Shown here: piece after piece, positions 19,463-28,983 of the stretch | Numbering within the stretch: position 1 is the first letter of the stretch | How the letters are laid out: the number at the start of each line of letters is the position of its first letter | DNA from: Pelagibacterium lacus | Lineage (GTDB): Bacteria > Pseudomonadota > Alphaproteobacteria > Rhizobiales > Devosiaceae | DNA: 64,000 nucleotides | Direction: 5' to 3' | NCBI RefSeq assembly: GCF_003345525.1 | Contig: NZ_QQNH01000001.1 | Coordinates: forward strand, 244,497 to 308,496 | Program-made: the position numbers and the translations under genes | The notes under the pieces: generated by a model | What the model saw: the letters and a program-made list of their open reading frames with translations, nothing else | Database searches by the model: none | Told to the model about the DNA's origin: nothing

Positions 19463-20260
19463 CTAATCGCCGAGCGGGCGCGTCACCTCATAGGGGCCAT
19501 CGGAGGTCTGGTAGGAAAAGCGCATATCGGCGCCGTCCAGGAGATCGGGCCCGATGCGGCCGAGAAGGGAAAAGGCGATGGTCGCGCCATCGGCGCTCAG
19601 CCGGGGCTGATCGAAGACCACGGTATGGCCGTCGAGTTCGGCGATCATCGAGGCCGGGTCGAACCCGGCATCGATGCGGTCGACCATGACGGTCCCCGAA
19701 TCGGCGTCGAACCGGGCGCTGCCCAGAATCTCATGGCCCTCGATGGGCAGGGGCACATCGGCCAGCGCCTGCCGGATGCGGAAACCATTGGCACTGTCGG
19801 GGGCCGCCAGATCGGGCGCCAGCACGAGATGGGCCGAGGCCGGGATGCAGATTTCCGAACAGATGCCCAGCATCACCCGGGCATCGAGCCGGGGGCTGGC
19901 GCCGGAAATCGAGAGCTTGAACGGCAGCAGCACACGGCCATAATAGGCGTGGTCGACATAGCCATTGCCGGTTTCCCGCTGCGGGAACGGCCAGGCCATT
20001 TCGAGCGCGGCGATGTCGCGGGAAGCGGAAATATCGAGACTGAGGGGAATGCCGCTTTCCCCCGGGACGCGCCAATAGGTCTTGGTATCGGCGGGCATGT
20101 CGATCTCGAGGCCCATCCACAGGCCATCGGCCGCGGGGGTGTCGGACGAGACGAGCCGCGCCGTGACGCCGGGCGCCAGTTCGACCCAGTCGGTCTCGCC
20201 GGCAAGTGCGACGGGAGCGGCCAGAAAAAAGCATAGGAGGGTTGCGGCGATCGATTTCAT
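19463..20260 (-). CDS. Stand-alone DsbD N-terminal-domain protein
   Basis: A 265-aa periplasmic protein with a clear signal peptide MKSIAATLLCFFLAAPVALA. The mature domain matches the DsbD alpha (nDsbD) immunoglobulin-like fold, with the paired cysteines in MLGICSEICIPASAH. In full-length DsbD this domain receives electrons from the membrane domain; here no membrane domain is attached. It might deliver electrons to periplasmic partners from a separate CcdA/ScsB-type protein. An in-frame earlier start would add 12 residues before the signal peptide and is rejected. Confidence 0.8.
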   Translation of the reverse strand: MKSIAATLLCFFLAAPVALAGETDWVELAPGVTARLVSSDTPAADGLWMGLEIDMPADTKTYWRVPGESGIPLSLDISASRDIAALEMAWPFPQRETGNGYVDHAYYGRVLLPFKLSISGASPRLDARVMLGICSEICIPASAHLVLAPDLAAPDSANGFRIRQALADVPLPIEGHEILGSARFDADSGTVMVDRIDAGFDPASMIAELDGHTVVFDQPRLSADGATIAFSLLGRIGPDLLDGADMRFSYQTSDGPYEVTRPLGD

Positions 20261-20385
20261 GGGCCGAACGTTAGCGTTGCAGAGCGGGAAAAACAAAGCC
20301 GTTCATCGCTTCGTGATCGGCCATCGATTGAATATCGCGTGCAAGGGACTACCCTTGATGGCGCGGGGAGAGAAAGAGAGTAGAA

Positions 20386-20964
20386 ATGCAATCCCTCAAG
20401 GGACAGTTTCTCGTCGCCACGCCGGATATGGAAGACGAGCGGTTTGCAGAAACGGTGATCTTTCTCGTCGCCCATAGCGAGGACGGCGCGATGGGGCTGG
20501 TGGTCAACAAACCCATGCCCGACATGCATTTGTCCGACGTGCTAGCCGAAGTCGACCTGGGCGACAGGGCGGACGAGATCCGCATTTCCGAACGGCTGCT
20601 GGCGCAGGATGTCTACAAGGGCGGCCCGGTGGATTCGAGCCGCGGCTTCGTGCTGCACAGCTCGGATTATTTCCGCGACGGCAATTCCTATGCGGTGGAC
20701 GGAGAAATCTGCCTCACCGCCACGCTCGACATCCTGCGGGCCATGGCCGAGGGCAAGGGCCCGCGCCGGAGCCTTCTGGCCCTGGGCTATTGCGGCTGGA
20801 GCTCGGGACAGCTCGAGGCGGAACTGGGCCACAATGGCTGGCTGACCGTCGAACGCTCCGACGCCCTGCTGTTCGAGACCCCGGCGCGCAAGAAATATGA
20901 CGCGGCGCTGGGCCGGCTGGGCATCACCCGCGCGACGCTGAGCCCCAGTTCGGGCAACGCCTGA
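20386..20964 (+). CDS. YqgE/AlgH family protein
   Basis: A 192-aa protein with the family features LKGQFLVATPDMEDERF at the start, GLVVNKPM near residue 50, and GYCGWSSGQLEAEL. YqgE/AlgH proteins are conserved but of unsettled function; one member affects alginate regulation in Pseudomonas. It is a lone plus-strand gene between divergent and convergent minus-strand genes, with the EAL gene ending 3 bp after its stop. Confidence 0.88.
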   Translation: MQSLKGQFLVATPDMEDERFAETVIFLVAHSEDGAMGLVVNKPMPDMHLSDVLAEVDLGDRADEIRISERLLAQDVYKGGPVDSSRGFVLHSSDYFRDGNSYAVDGEICLTATLDILRAMAEGKGPRRSLLALGYCGWSSGQLEAELGHNGWLTVERSDALLFETPARKKYDAALGRLGITRATLSPSSGNA

Positions 20965-20967
20965 GCG

Positions 20968-23865
20968 TCACCCCTTGGCCTGGGCCTGCAAGCGGCGCAG
21001 GAATTCCGGGGCCGGCATGGCGGCACCGAAGGAAAAGCCCTGGGCGTAGCGGCAATTGAGGCTCTTGAGGCGCTCGATTTCGTCGTCGCTCTCCACACCC
21101 TCGGCGATAAGCGCGAGGTCTAGATCGCGGGCCAGCGCCACCACCGAAGAGATGATGGGGATCTGGGAGTGCGAAATGCCGCTATCGTCGCGGATCTGCA
21201 CGAAATCGGCCGGCAGCTTGATGGTGTCGAAGGGGAAGCGGTGCAGATAGGCGAGCGAGGAATAGCCCGTCCCGAAATCGTCGAGCGCCAGCCCCAGCCC
21301 CAACGCCTTGAAGGCATCGAGCATATAGACCGCATGCTCGGGATTGGCCATCACCTGGCTCTCGGTAATCTCGAGCTTCATGTGCCGGGCCACGGATTTG
21401 TGCTGGGCCACCAGAGCGCGCATGTCGTTGAGCAGGGATTCGCTGGTCAGTTGCGCCGCCGACATATTGACCGAGATGAAGAAATCGTCCGGCAGCCTGG
21501 CGCTGGCGATCCATTGGCGCGCCTGCTCGGCCGCCTGCTCGATGGCGATGCGGCCGAGCTTTTCGATCTGCCCGGTCCGTTCGGCCAGCGGCACGAAGGC
21601 TGAGGGGCTGACCTGGCCGCGATCGGGGTGCTGCCAGCGCAGCAGGGCCTCGGCGGCCACGATGCGGTTGTTGTTCTGGATATCGACGATCGGCTGGTAG
21701 AAAAGCTGGAGGTCGCGGTTTTCCAGCGCATCGCGCAGATCGTCCTCCATGGCCTGGACATAGACGGCGATGGAGCGGGTCGCGGCGCGGAAGGCCTCGA
21801 TGCGGTCGCCGCCATGGCGCTTGGCGTAGTGCATGGCCAGCTCGGCATCGCGCAGCACGTCCTCAGCGGTAGCGGGCTTGTTGTCGTAGATGGTGATGCC
21901 GATCGACGCGGTGAGGGTCATGTCGCGATCGCCGAAATTGAACGGGTTGCGCAGCGCCTTGCGCATCTGCTCGGCACTTTCGGCGATCTTGGAGGCCGCG
22001 TCTTCGGACAACAGTACGATGGCGAACTGGTCGCCGCTGATCCGCGCCAGCGTGTCGAGCGGACGCAGCAGGCGGGAAAGGCGGCGCGACACCGCAAGCA
22101 GCAGGGAATCGGCGGCCATATGGCCGATGCGCTCGTCGATCTCGGTGAATTTGTCCAGATCGATGAGGATGATGGCCGGCTTGACCTCCCCGAACTCGCG
22201 GGCGCGCAGCAGGGCGCGCTCGAGCCGGTCGAGAAAGAGCTGGCGGTTGGGCAGGCCGGTGAGGCTGTCATGGACGGCATCGTGCAGGAGGCGTTCGCGC
22301 GCGGCGCGTTCGTCGGTCACGTCCTGCAGGCTCCCCACGATGCGGTTGACCTGGTTGTCGCCGCCCAGCACCGGCTTCACCCGCATGCGGAAGGCGCGGT
22401 AATTGCCGTCGAAGCCGGCGATGCGGATGTCGGAATTGATCTTGCCGCGCTTGAGCTCGATCAAGGTATCGAGCGCGGTGCGGAAGCGGTCGCGGTCCTC
22501 GGGATGGACGCGGTCCAGCCAGCGCTTGATGGCGCCGCGCAGAGCGCTCTTGCGCTCGCCCAGGCGCACGGCCAGTTCCTCGGAAACGTTCACCCGGTCC
22601 CGGTCGATGTTCCAGTCGAAGACGAAATCGCCCGATCCTGTCATGGCGAGGGCGCGCCGCTCGACCTCGGACAGGGCGCCGATGGAGACCTGGCCGTCCG
22701 AGAAGGCGTGCTGCACCGCGGTGAACCCGAGCAGCATGACGATGAGCACCAGCCCGCCCGCCACGGCCGATTGCGCGATATCGTTGGAGACCTGCCCGGT
22801 CACCACCGTCCAGGCATAGAACAGCCAGGCGAGGAAGATGACCCAGGTGGGCACCAGCAGCACCGCGCGATCATAGCCCCTTATGGACAGCAGCAGGATG
22901 AGGAAGATGCCCACCACCCCGATCAGCGCCAGCGCCGATCGCGATATGCCGGCGGCGATGGCGGGGCTGAAAAAGGCATAGGCAAACAGCGCGATGAAAA
23001 CCGCCGACAGCCCCAGGGCGATATGGGTGAAGCGGAAATGCCATCGGTGGAGATTGAGATAGACGAACAAGAAGCCGAACAGCGCCGTGGCCAGCGCCGC
23101 CTCCGCCGCGGCGCGGAAGGGCTGGATTTCGGCGTTGGAAACCCCGATCAGCGGGCCGAAAATGCCGAAATCGATGAGGAGATAGGCCAGCACCGCCCAG
23201 GCAAGAGTGGCGGTGGCGGGGAAGACCCCCCTGCCCTTGACCACGAACATGATGGTCAGGAACACGGCGGCGAGGCTGGAAATCCCCAGCACCGTGCCAC
23301 GGAACAGCGTGAAGGAATTGATATAGTCGCGATAGGCGTCCGGCTCCCAGAGATAGAGCTCGGGCAGGCCGGAGGACGTGAGTTCTGCAACCAGCGTCAC
23401 CGTCGCGCCCGGATCGATGACGACGGCGAAGACGTCCGCCTCGCGATCCGGCACGCGCTCGGGGCGCAGGCCGTGGCTGGGAGTGAGCGCGGTGATACGG
23501 CCGGAGCCCAGGTCGGGGTTGAAGACGCCCGAGCCCGGCAGGCGGAAGAAAGGCGCCACCAGCAGGCGCTCGATCTGCACGTCGCTTTCATTGCGCAGCG
23601 CGAACACGGCCCAATTGGGGTTGCGGCCCTCGGACAGCGACAGCACCTCGATACGGCGGATGATCCCGTCTTCTCCCGGGGCGGTGCTGATCTGCACCCG
23701 TCCGTTTTCCCCCGGCAGCACGTCGATGGCGGCGCGCAGGTTGACGGCGTTTATGCCTTCGGGGACCGTCACCACCTCGAAAGCCTGGGCCCGTCCGCTC
23801 CACCCGGCCGCCACCACGACAAGCATGGCGAGCAGGACGAACAAGCGGGCGCGGCAAAAGGACAT
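20968..23865 (-). CDS. Membrane-bound GGDEF-EAL protein, likely c-di-GMP phosphodiesterase
   Basis: A 965-aa sensor protein. A signal peptide (to about residue 28, GRAQA) and a periplasmic beta-rich domain (to ~190) precede seven hydrophobic segments (~190-395), a 7TMR-DISM-like layout, followed by a PAS domain (~410-515), a GGDEF domain (~535-695) and an EAL domain (~715-950). The GGDEF motif reads SGDQF, so cyclase activity is unlikely. The EAL domain keeps EALLRW, EITES and DDFGTGYSSL, so c-di-GMP hydrolysis is expected. The ATG at 23865 follows AGGA; a TTG six bases earlier is less likely. Confidence 0.92.
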   Translation of the reverse strand: MSFCRARLFVLLAMLVVVAAGWSGRAQAFEVVTVPEGINAVNLRAAIDVLPGENGRVQISTAPGEDGIIRRIEVLSLSEGRNPNWAVFALRNESDVQIERLLVAPFFRLPGSGVFNPDLGSGRITALTPSHGLRPERVPDREADVFAVVIDPGATVTLVAELTSSGLPELYLWEPDAYRDYINSFTLFRGTVLGISSLAAVFLTIMFVVKGRGVFPATATLAWAVLAYLLIDFGIFGPLIGVSNAEIQPFRAAAEAALATALFGFLFVYLNLHRWHFRFTHIALGLSAVFIALFAYAFFSPAIAAGISRSALALIGVVGIFLILLLSIRGYDRAVLLVPTWVIFLAWLFYAWTVVTGQVSNDIAQSAVAGGLVLIVMLLGFTAVQHAFSDGQVSIGALSEVERRALAMTGSGDFVFDWNIDRDRVNVSEELAVRLGERKSALRGAIKRWLDRVHPEDRDRFRTALDTLIELKRGKINSDIRIAGFDGNYRAFRMRVKPVLGGDNQVNRIVGSLQDVTDERAARERLLHDAVHDSLTGLPNRQLFLDRLERALLRAREFGEVKPAIILIDLDKFTEIDERIGHMAADSLLLAVSRRLSRLLRPLDTLARISGDQFAIVLLSEDAASKIAESAEQMRKALRNPFNFGDRDMTLTASIGITIYDNKPATAEDVLRDAELAMHYAKRHGGDRIEAFRAATRSIAVYVQAMEDDLRDALENRDLQLFYQPIVDIQNNNRIVAAEALLRWQHPDRGQVSPSAFVPLAERTGQIEKLGRIAIEQAAEQARQWIASARLPDDFFISVNMSAAQLTSESLLNDMRALVAQHKSVARHMKLEITESQVMANPEHAVYMLDAFKALGLGLALDDFGTGYSSLAYLHRFPFDTIKLPADFVQIRDDSGISHSQIPIISSVVALARDLDLALIAEGVESDDEIERLKSLNCRYAQGFSFGAAMPAPEFLRRLQAQAKG

Positions 23866-23937
23866 AAACAAATTCCTGAAGTGAATGCTCAGTGGTAGCG
23901 GGATTTGCCGGACCTTGGCAATCGGCGGGACGGGATT

Positions 23938-24534
23938 TCAGCCGGCGAGGCTGTCGTAACGCTCCTGTGTCAGCGCAAACAGCATATGGTCACGCCACTC
24001 CCCATTGATCTGCAGATAGCGCTCGGCGATCCCGATTTCGGCAAAGCCATTGCGCGACAATACCCGGCGCGAGGCTGCGTTGTCGGGCAGGCAGGCCGCC
24101 TCGATGCGGTGGAGGTTGAGGGTGTCGAAGACAAATGGCAGCACAAGGGCAACCGCCCGGGTCATGATGCCTTTTCCAGAGAATTGTGCCCCCATCCAAT
24201 AGCCCAGCGTGACGTTCTGGAAAGCGCGCCGGCGCACATTGGAAAGGGTCAGCCCGCCGACCAGCGTCGGCCGCGGACCATCGGCGGTGAAGATGAACAG
24301 GGAATAGTCGGTCCCTTCGAGGGCTTCGCGCCGATTGCGCCGAACGCGGGCGGAAAAGCTGCGCGGGCCAAGCTCGCTTTCCGACCAGCGCGGCTCAAAG
24401 GGCGTGAGAAAGGAACGGCTGGCGCGGCGCAGGGCCTGCCAATCGCTATAATCGGCCTGCTGCGGCAGGCGGAGCAGCAGCCCATCGCTCCGGATGGTGG
24501 GCAGTTGCGATCTGACCGCGGCAAGCGAGAACAT
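23938..24534 (-). CDS. GNAT family N-acetyltransferase (RimJ/RimL type)
   Basis: A 198-aa acetyltransferase. The frame has GYWMGAQFSGKGIMTRAV, containing the acetyl-CoA-binding Q/R-x-x-G-x-G/A loop, and LNLHRIEAACLPDNAASRRVL, which is typical of the RimJ/RimL group that modifies protein N-termini. The exact substrate cannot be told. The ATG at 24534 lies 12 bp after the stop of the M16 peptidase gene, so the two are probably co-transcribed. Confidence 0.88.
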   Translation of the reverse strand: MFSLAAVRSQLPTIRSDGLLLRLPQQADYSDWQALRRASRSFLTPFEPRWSESELGPRSFSARVRRNRREALEGTDYSLFIFTADGPRPTLVGGLTLSNVRRRAFQNVTLGYWMGAQFSGKGIMTRAVALVLPFVFDTLNLHRIEAACLPDNAASRRVLSRNGFAEIGIAERYLQINGEWRDHMLFALTQERYDSLAG

Positions 24535-24545
24535 GGCGGGGAGCC

Positions 24546-25805
24546 CTAAGCGAAAGCGCCCGCGATGCGGTCGTATTCGGGCATACCGGCGACCGGACCG
24601 ATGCTGGCGACGGCGGGCCGTGTGTCCGAAAAGAGCTGCCCGGCGACGTGCTTGACGCGTTCGGCGTCGATCCTGTTGATCCGCTCGACGGTCTCCTGCA
24701 AGGGAATGGGACGGCCCCATAGGACCTGCTGGCGGGCCAGCTGGCCGGCGCGGGCCGACGGGCTTTCAAGCGACATCAGCAGCCCTGCCCTGATCTGGGC
24801 GCGAACCCGGCTGACCTCGGCGTCGGTGATGTCACGGGTGGCGCGGTGCAGCTCGTCGAGAATGACGGGGACCAGTTCCCCGACATCTTCCGCCCCGGTG
24901 GAGGCCGCGACGCCGAACACGCCGCTATCGGCAAAGGCCCAGTGAAAGGCATAGACCGAATAGCACAGGCCCCGGCGTTCCCGCACCTCCTGGAACAGCC
25001 GCGAGCTCATGCCGCCGCCCAGGACGGTGGAGAGGATCTGCGCGGCGTAAAAGCCATCGGTGTTGTAGGCGCGGCCTTCGAGCCCGAGCACGATATGGGC
25101 CTGTTCGTGGTCGGACACCTCGCGGAATTCCCCGCCGGTATAGCGCGCCCGTTCGGGAACGGGCGCGCCGGAGGGCTTGAGATCGTGGAACCGATCCTGC
25201 GCCAGGTCGACCAGTTGGTCGTGATCGACATTGCCGGCGGCGGACATCACCATCTGGTCGCCGACATAATGGGCATCCATATAGTCGCGGATCGCCTGGG
25301 CATCGAAGGTGCGAACGGATTCCTCGGTGCCCAGAATGGTGCGCCCGATCGGCTGGCCGGGAAAGGCCGCCTCCTGGAACAGATCGAAGACGTGATCGTC
25401 GGGATTGTCGTGGGTGGCGCCGATCTCCTGGCAGATGACGCGCTGCTCGCGGGCCAGCTCGTTCTCGTCGAAAACCGAATTCTGCAGGATGTCGGCGAGG
25501 ATATCGCCGGCGAGGCCTACATCGTCCTTGAGCACGCGGGCGAAATAGCCGGTGTGTTCGATGGAGGTCGCGGCGTTGATGTCGCCGCCGACCGATTCGA
25601 TGGTCTCGGCGATCTCGCGCGCCGACCGCGTCGTGGTGCCCTTGAACGCCATATGCTCGAGCAGGTGGGAGACGCCGTGCTGCTGTTGCGTTTCGCTTCT
25701 CGAACCGGATTTGACCCAGACCCCGAGCGCCGCGCTTTCAAGGTGCGGCATCGCATCGGTGATTATGGTCATGCCGTTGTCGAGGACGGTCGTGCGAACT
25801 GTCAA
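24546..25805 (-). CDS. M16 family zinc metallopeptidase (processing peptidase-like)
   Basis: A 419-aa protein of the mitochondrial-processing-peptidase beta-like group. The inverted zinc motif is HLLEH in GVSHLLEHMAFKGT, with the third ligand glutamate in the following helix (AETIESVGGDINA). The C-terminal half has GGGMSSRLFQEVRERRGLCY. The start is a TTG at 25805, supported by GGAGGA eight bases upstream. It begins 3 bp after the thrC stop, a pairing often seen in Rhizobiales. The substrate is unknown. Confidence 0.92.
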   Translation of the reverse strand: MTVRTTVLDNGMTIITDAMPHLESAALGVWVKSGSRSETQQQHGVSHLLEHMAFKGTTTRSAREIAETIESVGGDINAATSIEHTGYFARVLKDDVGLAGDILADILQNSVFDENELAREQRVICQEIGATHDNPDDHVFDLFQEAAFPGQPIGRTILGTEESVRTFDAQAIRDYMDAHYVGDQMVMSAAGNVDHDQLVDLAQDRFHDLKPSGAPVPERARYTGGEFREVSDHEQAHIVLGLEGRAYNTDGFYAAQILSTVLGGGMSSRLFQEVRERRGLCYSVYAFHWAFADSGVFGVAASTGAEDVGELVPVILDELHRATRDITDAEVSRVRAQIRAGLLMSLESPSARAGQLARQQVLWGRPIPLQETVERINRIDAERVKHVAGQLFSDTRPAVASIGPVAGMPEYDRIAGAFA

Positions 25806-25808
25806 AAG

Positions 25809-27209
25809 CTATTCCTCCCGGGCGCGCGACTTGGCGCGAATGAAATCCTTGACGCTGCGCTCGTCATTGTCGAGGACGGTGACCCGCTCCTCCCGTTCGA
25901 GCAGGTCGGCCATATGCGGCGGCAGCTGCGGATGGCGGCCGGTGGCCGCCGCGACGGTTTCGGGAAATTTCGCCGGATGGGCCGTCGACAAGGTGATCAG
26001 CGGCGCCTGCGGCGAGCGGCAGCTACGCGCCACCGACACGCCGACCGCCGTATGCGGATCGATGAGGTAGCCGGACCGCTCGAGCACATCGGCGATCGTC
26101 GCCCTGGTCGCAGCCTCGTCGGCGGTGCCGGAATCGAACTCGGCGTTGATCTTCTCCAGCGCGGGCCGGGGAATGGCGAAGCTGCCGGACTGGGCGAGCG
26201 AGGCAAAAAGACCCGCCGTCTGCCCCCCGTCCCGATCGAGGGCTTCGAACAGCAGGCGTTCGAAGTTCGAGGACACTTCGATATCCATGGAGGGGCTGGC
26301 GGTCTGCTGCACGCCGCGCTTCTCGTAGCGTCCGGTTTCGACGGCGCGGCGCAGGATGTCGTTGGCATTGGTGGCGATCACCAGGCGGTCGACCGGCAGC
26401 CCCATGGTCTTGGCGACATAGCCGGCGAAGATATCGCCGAAATTGCCGGTGGGCACGACGAAGCTTACCTTGCGATGCGGCGCCCCGAGGGCCACGGCGG
26501 CGGTGAAATAATAGACGACCTGTGCGGCGATGCGGCCCCAATTGATGGAGTTGACGCCGCTCAGCCGCACGCCATCACGGAAGCCATGATCGTTGAACAG
26601 CGCCTTCACGATGGCCTGGCAATCGTCGAAGGTGCCTTCCAGCGCGATATTGTGGACATTGTCCTCGCGGACCGTGGTCATCTGGCGGCGCTGAATTTCG
26701 GAGGTGCGCCCCTGGGGATGGAGGATGAAGATATCGGTATTCTCGCGGCCGCGGAACGCCTCGATGGCGGCCGAGCCCGTATCGCCCGACGTGGCGCCGA
26801 TAATGGTCGCCCGCTGCCCGCGTTCGCCCAGGATATGATCGACCACGCGGGCGAGGAACTGCATTGCCACGTCCTTGAAGGCGAGGGTCGGGCCATGCCA
26901 GAGCTCGAGCACGAAATGGCCCGGCTCGAGTTCCACCAGGGGCGCGACCGAAGGATGCGCGAAGCCAGCATAAGCCTCGTCGATCATCGCCTTCAGCGCG
27001 TCGCGGCCGATCTCGTCGCCCACGAATCTAGACAAGACCGCAAGCGCCACGTCCTGGTAGGGCCTGTTGGCGAAGCCGGCGATCTCCTCGGGGGTGAACT
27101 GGGGCCAGGTCTCGGGCACGTACAGGCCGCCATCGCGCGCGAGACCGGTGAGAACGACATCACAAAAGCCAAGGCTGGGCGCCTCGCCGCGCGTACTGAC
27201 ATAACGCAT
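25809..27209 (-). CDS. thrC: Threonine synthase
   Basis: PLP enzyme that converts O-phosphohomoserine to threonine. At 466 aa it is the longer proteobacterial/yeast-type form. The PLP lysine lies in LAFKDVAMQFLARV, and GATSGDTGSAAIEAF is the phosphate-binding motif. The ATG follows GGAGGG at ten bases. It is downstream of the oxidase genes by 33 bp, and is followed by the M16 peptidase after 3 bp. Confidence 0.96.
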   Translation of the reverse strand: MRYVSTRGEAPSLGFCDVVLTGLARDGGLYVPETWPQFTPEEIAGFANRPYQDVALAVLSRFVGDEIGRDALKAMIDEAYAGFAHPSVAPLVELEPGHFVLELWHGPTLAFKDVAMQFLARVVDHILGERGQRATIIGATSGDTGSAAIEAFRGRENTDIFILHPQGRTSEIQRRQMTTVREDNVHNIALEGTFDDCQAIVKALFNDHGFRDGVRLSGVNSINWGRIAAQVVYYFTAAVALGAPHRKVSFVVPTGNFGDIFAGYVAKTMGLPVDRLVIATNANDILRRAVETGRYEKRGVQQTASPSMDIEVSSNFERLLFEALDRDGGQTAGLFASLAQSGSFAIPRPALEKINAEFDSGTADEAATRATIADVLERSGYLIDPHTAVGVSVARSCRSPQAPLITLSTAHPAKFPETVAAATGRHPQLPPHMADLLEREERVTVLDNDERSVKDFIRAKSRAREE

Positions 27210-27242
27210 TAAATGAAAACCCTCCAGGATAGCGGCCGCACC

Positions 27243-28028
27243 CTAATGCTCTCTGCCGCCGGGGGCAAGATTTTCGGGGCGTCTCTGCCGCCATAGCCAG
27301 ATGCCCAGCATGACGGGCGTGATGGCGGCGAACAGGAACCAGGTCCCCGCATATTCCAGATGACGATTGGAAAAGCTGATCAGGGTCTCCCCGCCTTGGG
27401 GCAACTCCCCCGCCGGGCCGGCGCGCAGGTCCAGCGTCACCGGCGCGATGGGCTGGTCCGGCTGGTCGAGGAAGGCGGTGAGGCGGACGGGATCGCGGAC
27501 CCATTCGCGCCGCCGCTCGACATCGGGCGCCGGCGTGAAGCTGCCCGATTGCTCTGGTCGGCGGGCGACGCCTTCGATAGTGGCAGGGGCGGATGGCTCG
27601 GGGGCTGTCGCATATTGGTCGACCAGCGCCTCGGGCACGAAACCGCGATTGACCCAGACGATGCCGCCGCCGGACAATTCGAACGGCGCCATGATCCAGT
27701 AGCCGACGCCGCCATAGCGGCCGGCCGGATCGTTGAGATTGGTGAAGATGGGGACCGGGGCCAGCGGCAGGAACCGCCCTTCGGCCGAAAGGGGGCGATA
27801 GTCGAGGCTGTCGGGGTCGAGGTCCGGCCAGGTCGCGGCGGGCGGGAAGGCCACCGGCGCGGCTTCGAAGCGCTCCTCGACAAGGGCAATGAGGGCTTCC
27901 TTCTCGCCAAGCCGCTGGGCCTGCCATATGCCGAGCATGATGAACAGCCCGGTGAGGCCCAGCATCAGGACGACAAAGCTGAGCTGACCCAGCGTCCAGT
28001 TGCGGCCCGCGGAGGGGGAGGCGGACAT
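27243..28028 (-). CDS. SURF1 family cytochrome oxidase assembly protein
   Basis: A 261-aa membrane protein with one helix near the N-terminus (FVVLMLGLTGLFIMLGIWQAQRL) and one near the C-terminus (WFLFAAITPVMLGIWLW), enclosing a periplasmic domain. The WQAQRLGEKEALI stretch and YWIMAPFEL, followed by IVWVNRGFVP, are family marks. SURF1 helps place heme a into oxidase subunit I. The start at 28028 is 101 bp after ctaE. It closes the oxidase gene cluster. Confidence 0.9.
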   Translation of the reverse strand: MSASPSAGRNWTLGQLSFVVLMLGLTGLFIMLGIWQAQRLGEKEALIALVEERFEAAPVAFPPAATWPDLDPDSLDYRPLSAEGRFLPLAPVPIFTNLNDPAGRYGGVGYWIMAPFELSGGGIVWVNRGFVPEALVDQYATAPEPSAPATIEGVARRPEQSGSFTPAPDVERRREWVRDPVRLTAFLDQPDQPIAPVTLDLRAGPAGELPQGGETLISFSNRHLEYAGTWFLFAAITPVMLGIWLWRQRRPENLAPGGREH

Positions 28029-28129
28029 TACCCGTCCACCTGCGTGCCGATGGCGCGCGGTGCGAGCCGCGCAGTCGCTTCTGCCATAGGGATGTGCCGG
28101 GAGGCGCGGAGCCTCCCGGTCCTCAATGC

Positions 28130-28966
28130 TTAGTGAACGGCGATGGTGGCGCCCCAGGAGCCCCACACATAGATGGCCGCGAACAGGAACAGCCACACCA
28201 CGTCCACGAAGTGCCAGTACCAGGCGGCGAATTCGAAGCCCAGATGCTGCTTGGGAGTGAAGTCGCCGCGATAGGCGCGGAGCAGGCAGACGATCAGGAA
28301 GATCGTGCCGATGAAGATGTGGAAGCCATGGAAGCCCGTGGCCATGAAGAAGGTGGCGCCATAGATGTTGCCCGAGAAGCCGAAATGAGCCTGGCTGTAT
28401 TCGAGAACCTGCACGCAGGAGAACAGGATGCCGAGCAGCACGGTGGCCAGCAGGCCCCATTTCAGGCCCTGGCGATCATTCTCCAGCAGCGCATGATGCG
28501 CCCAGGTGATGGTGGTGCCCGAAAGCAGCAGGATCAGTGTGTTGAACAGGGGCAGATGCCAGGGGTCGAACACCTCCACGCCCTGCGGCGGCCAGACGCC
28601 GCCGGTAAAGGCGACGCGCCCGACCTGGGCGATTTCGTCGGGATAGAACGCCGCGTCGAAATAGGCCCAGAACCACGCCACGAAGAACATCACCTCGGAG
28701 ATGATGAACAGCATCATGCCGTAGCGATGGTGGATCTGCACCACGGGGGTGTGGAAGCCGGAATTGGCCTCCGCGATCACGTCTGACCACCATGCGAACA
28801 TGGTGTAGAGGACGCCCACGACCCCGGCCACGAACAGCCAGGGAATGTCATTATGCATCCATATGATGCCGCCAAGGGCCAGGACGAAGGCCGAAATCGA
28901 ACCCACGACAGGCCATGGGCTCAATGGCACCAGATGATAATCATGGTTGTTTGCATGGGCTGCCAT
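28130..28966 (-). CDS. ctaE: Cytochrome c oxidase subunit III
   Basis: A 278-aa integral membrane subunit with seven predicted helices. EVMFFVAWFWAYFDAAFYP and FHGFHIFIGTIFL are strongly conserved in aa3-type oxidase subunit III. It stabilises proton pumping in subunit I. The ATG at 28966 gives MAAHANNHDYHLV, the usual N-terminus in this order. It follows ctaG by 17 bp. Confidence 0.95.
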   Translation of the reverse strand: MAAHANNHDYHLVPLSPWPVVGSISAFVLALGGIIWMHNDIPWLFVAGVVGVLYTMFAWWSDVIAEANSGFHTPVVQIHHRYGMMLFIISEVMFFVAWFWAYFDAAFYPDEIAQVGRVAFTGGVWPPQGVEVFDPWHLPLFNTLILLLSGTTITWAHHALLENDRQGLKWGLLATVLLGILFSCVQVLEYSQAHFGFSGNIYGATFFMATGFHGFHIFIGTIFLIVCLLRAYRGDFTPKQHLGFEFAAWYWHFVDVVWLFLFAAIYVWGSWGATIAVH

Positions 28967-28983
28967 GTTGGCTCTATCCCCCG

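Noticed and set aside
21628..23898. A 756-codon frame opposite the GGDEF-EAL gene
   Set aside because: No recognisable domain, and rich in His, Gln, Asp and Gly, typical of antisense translation.
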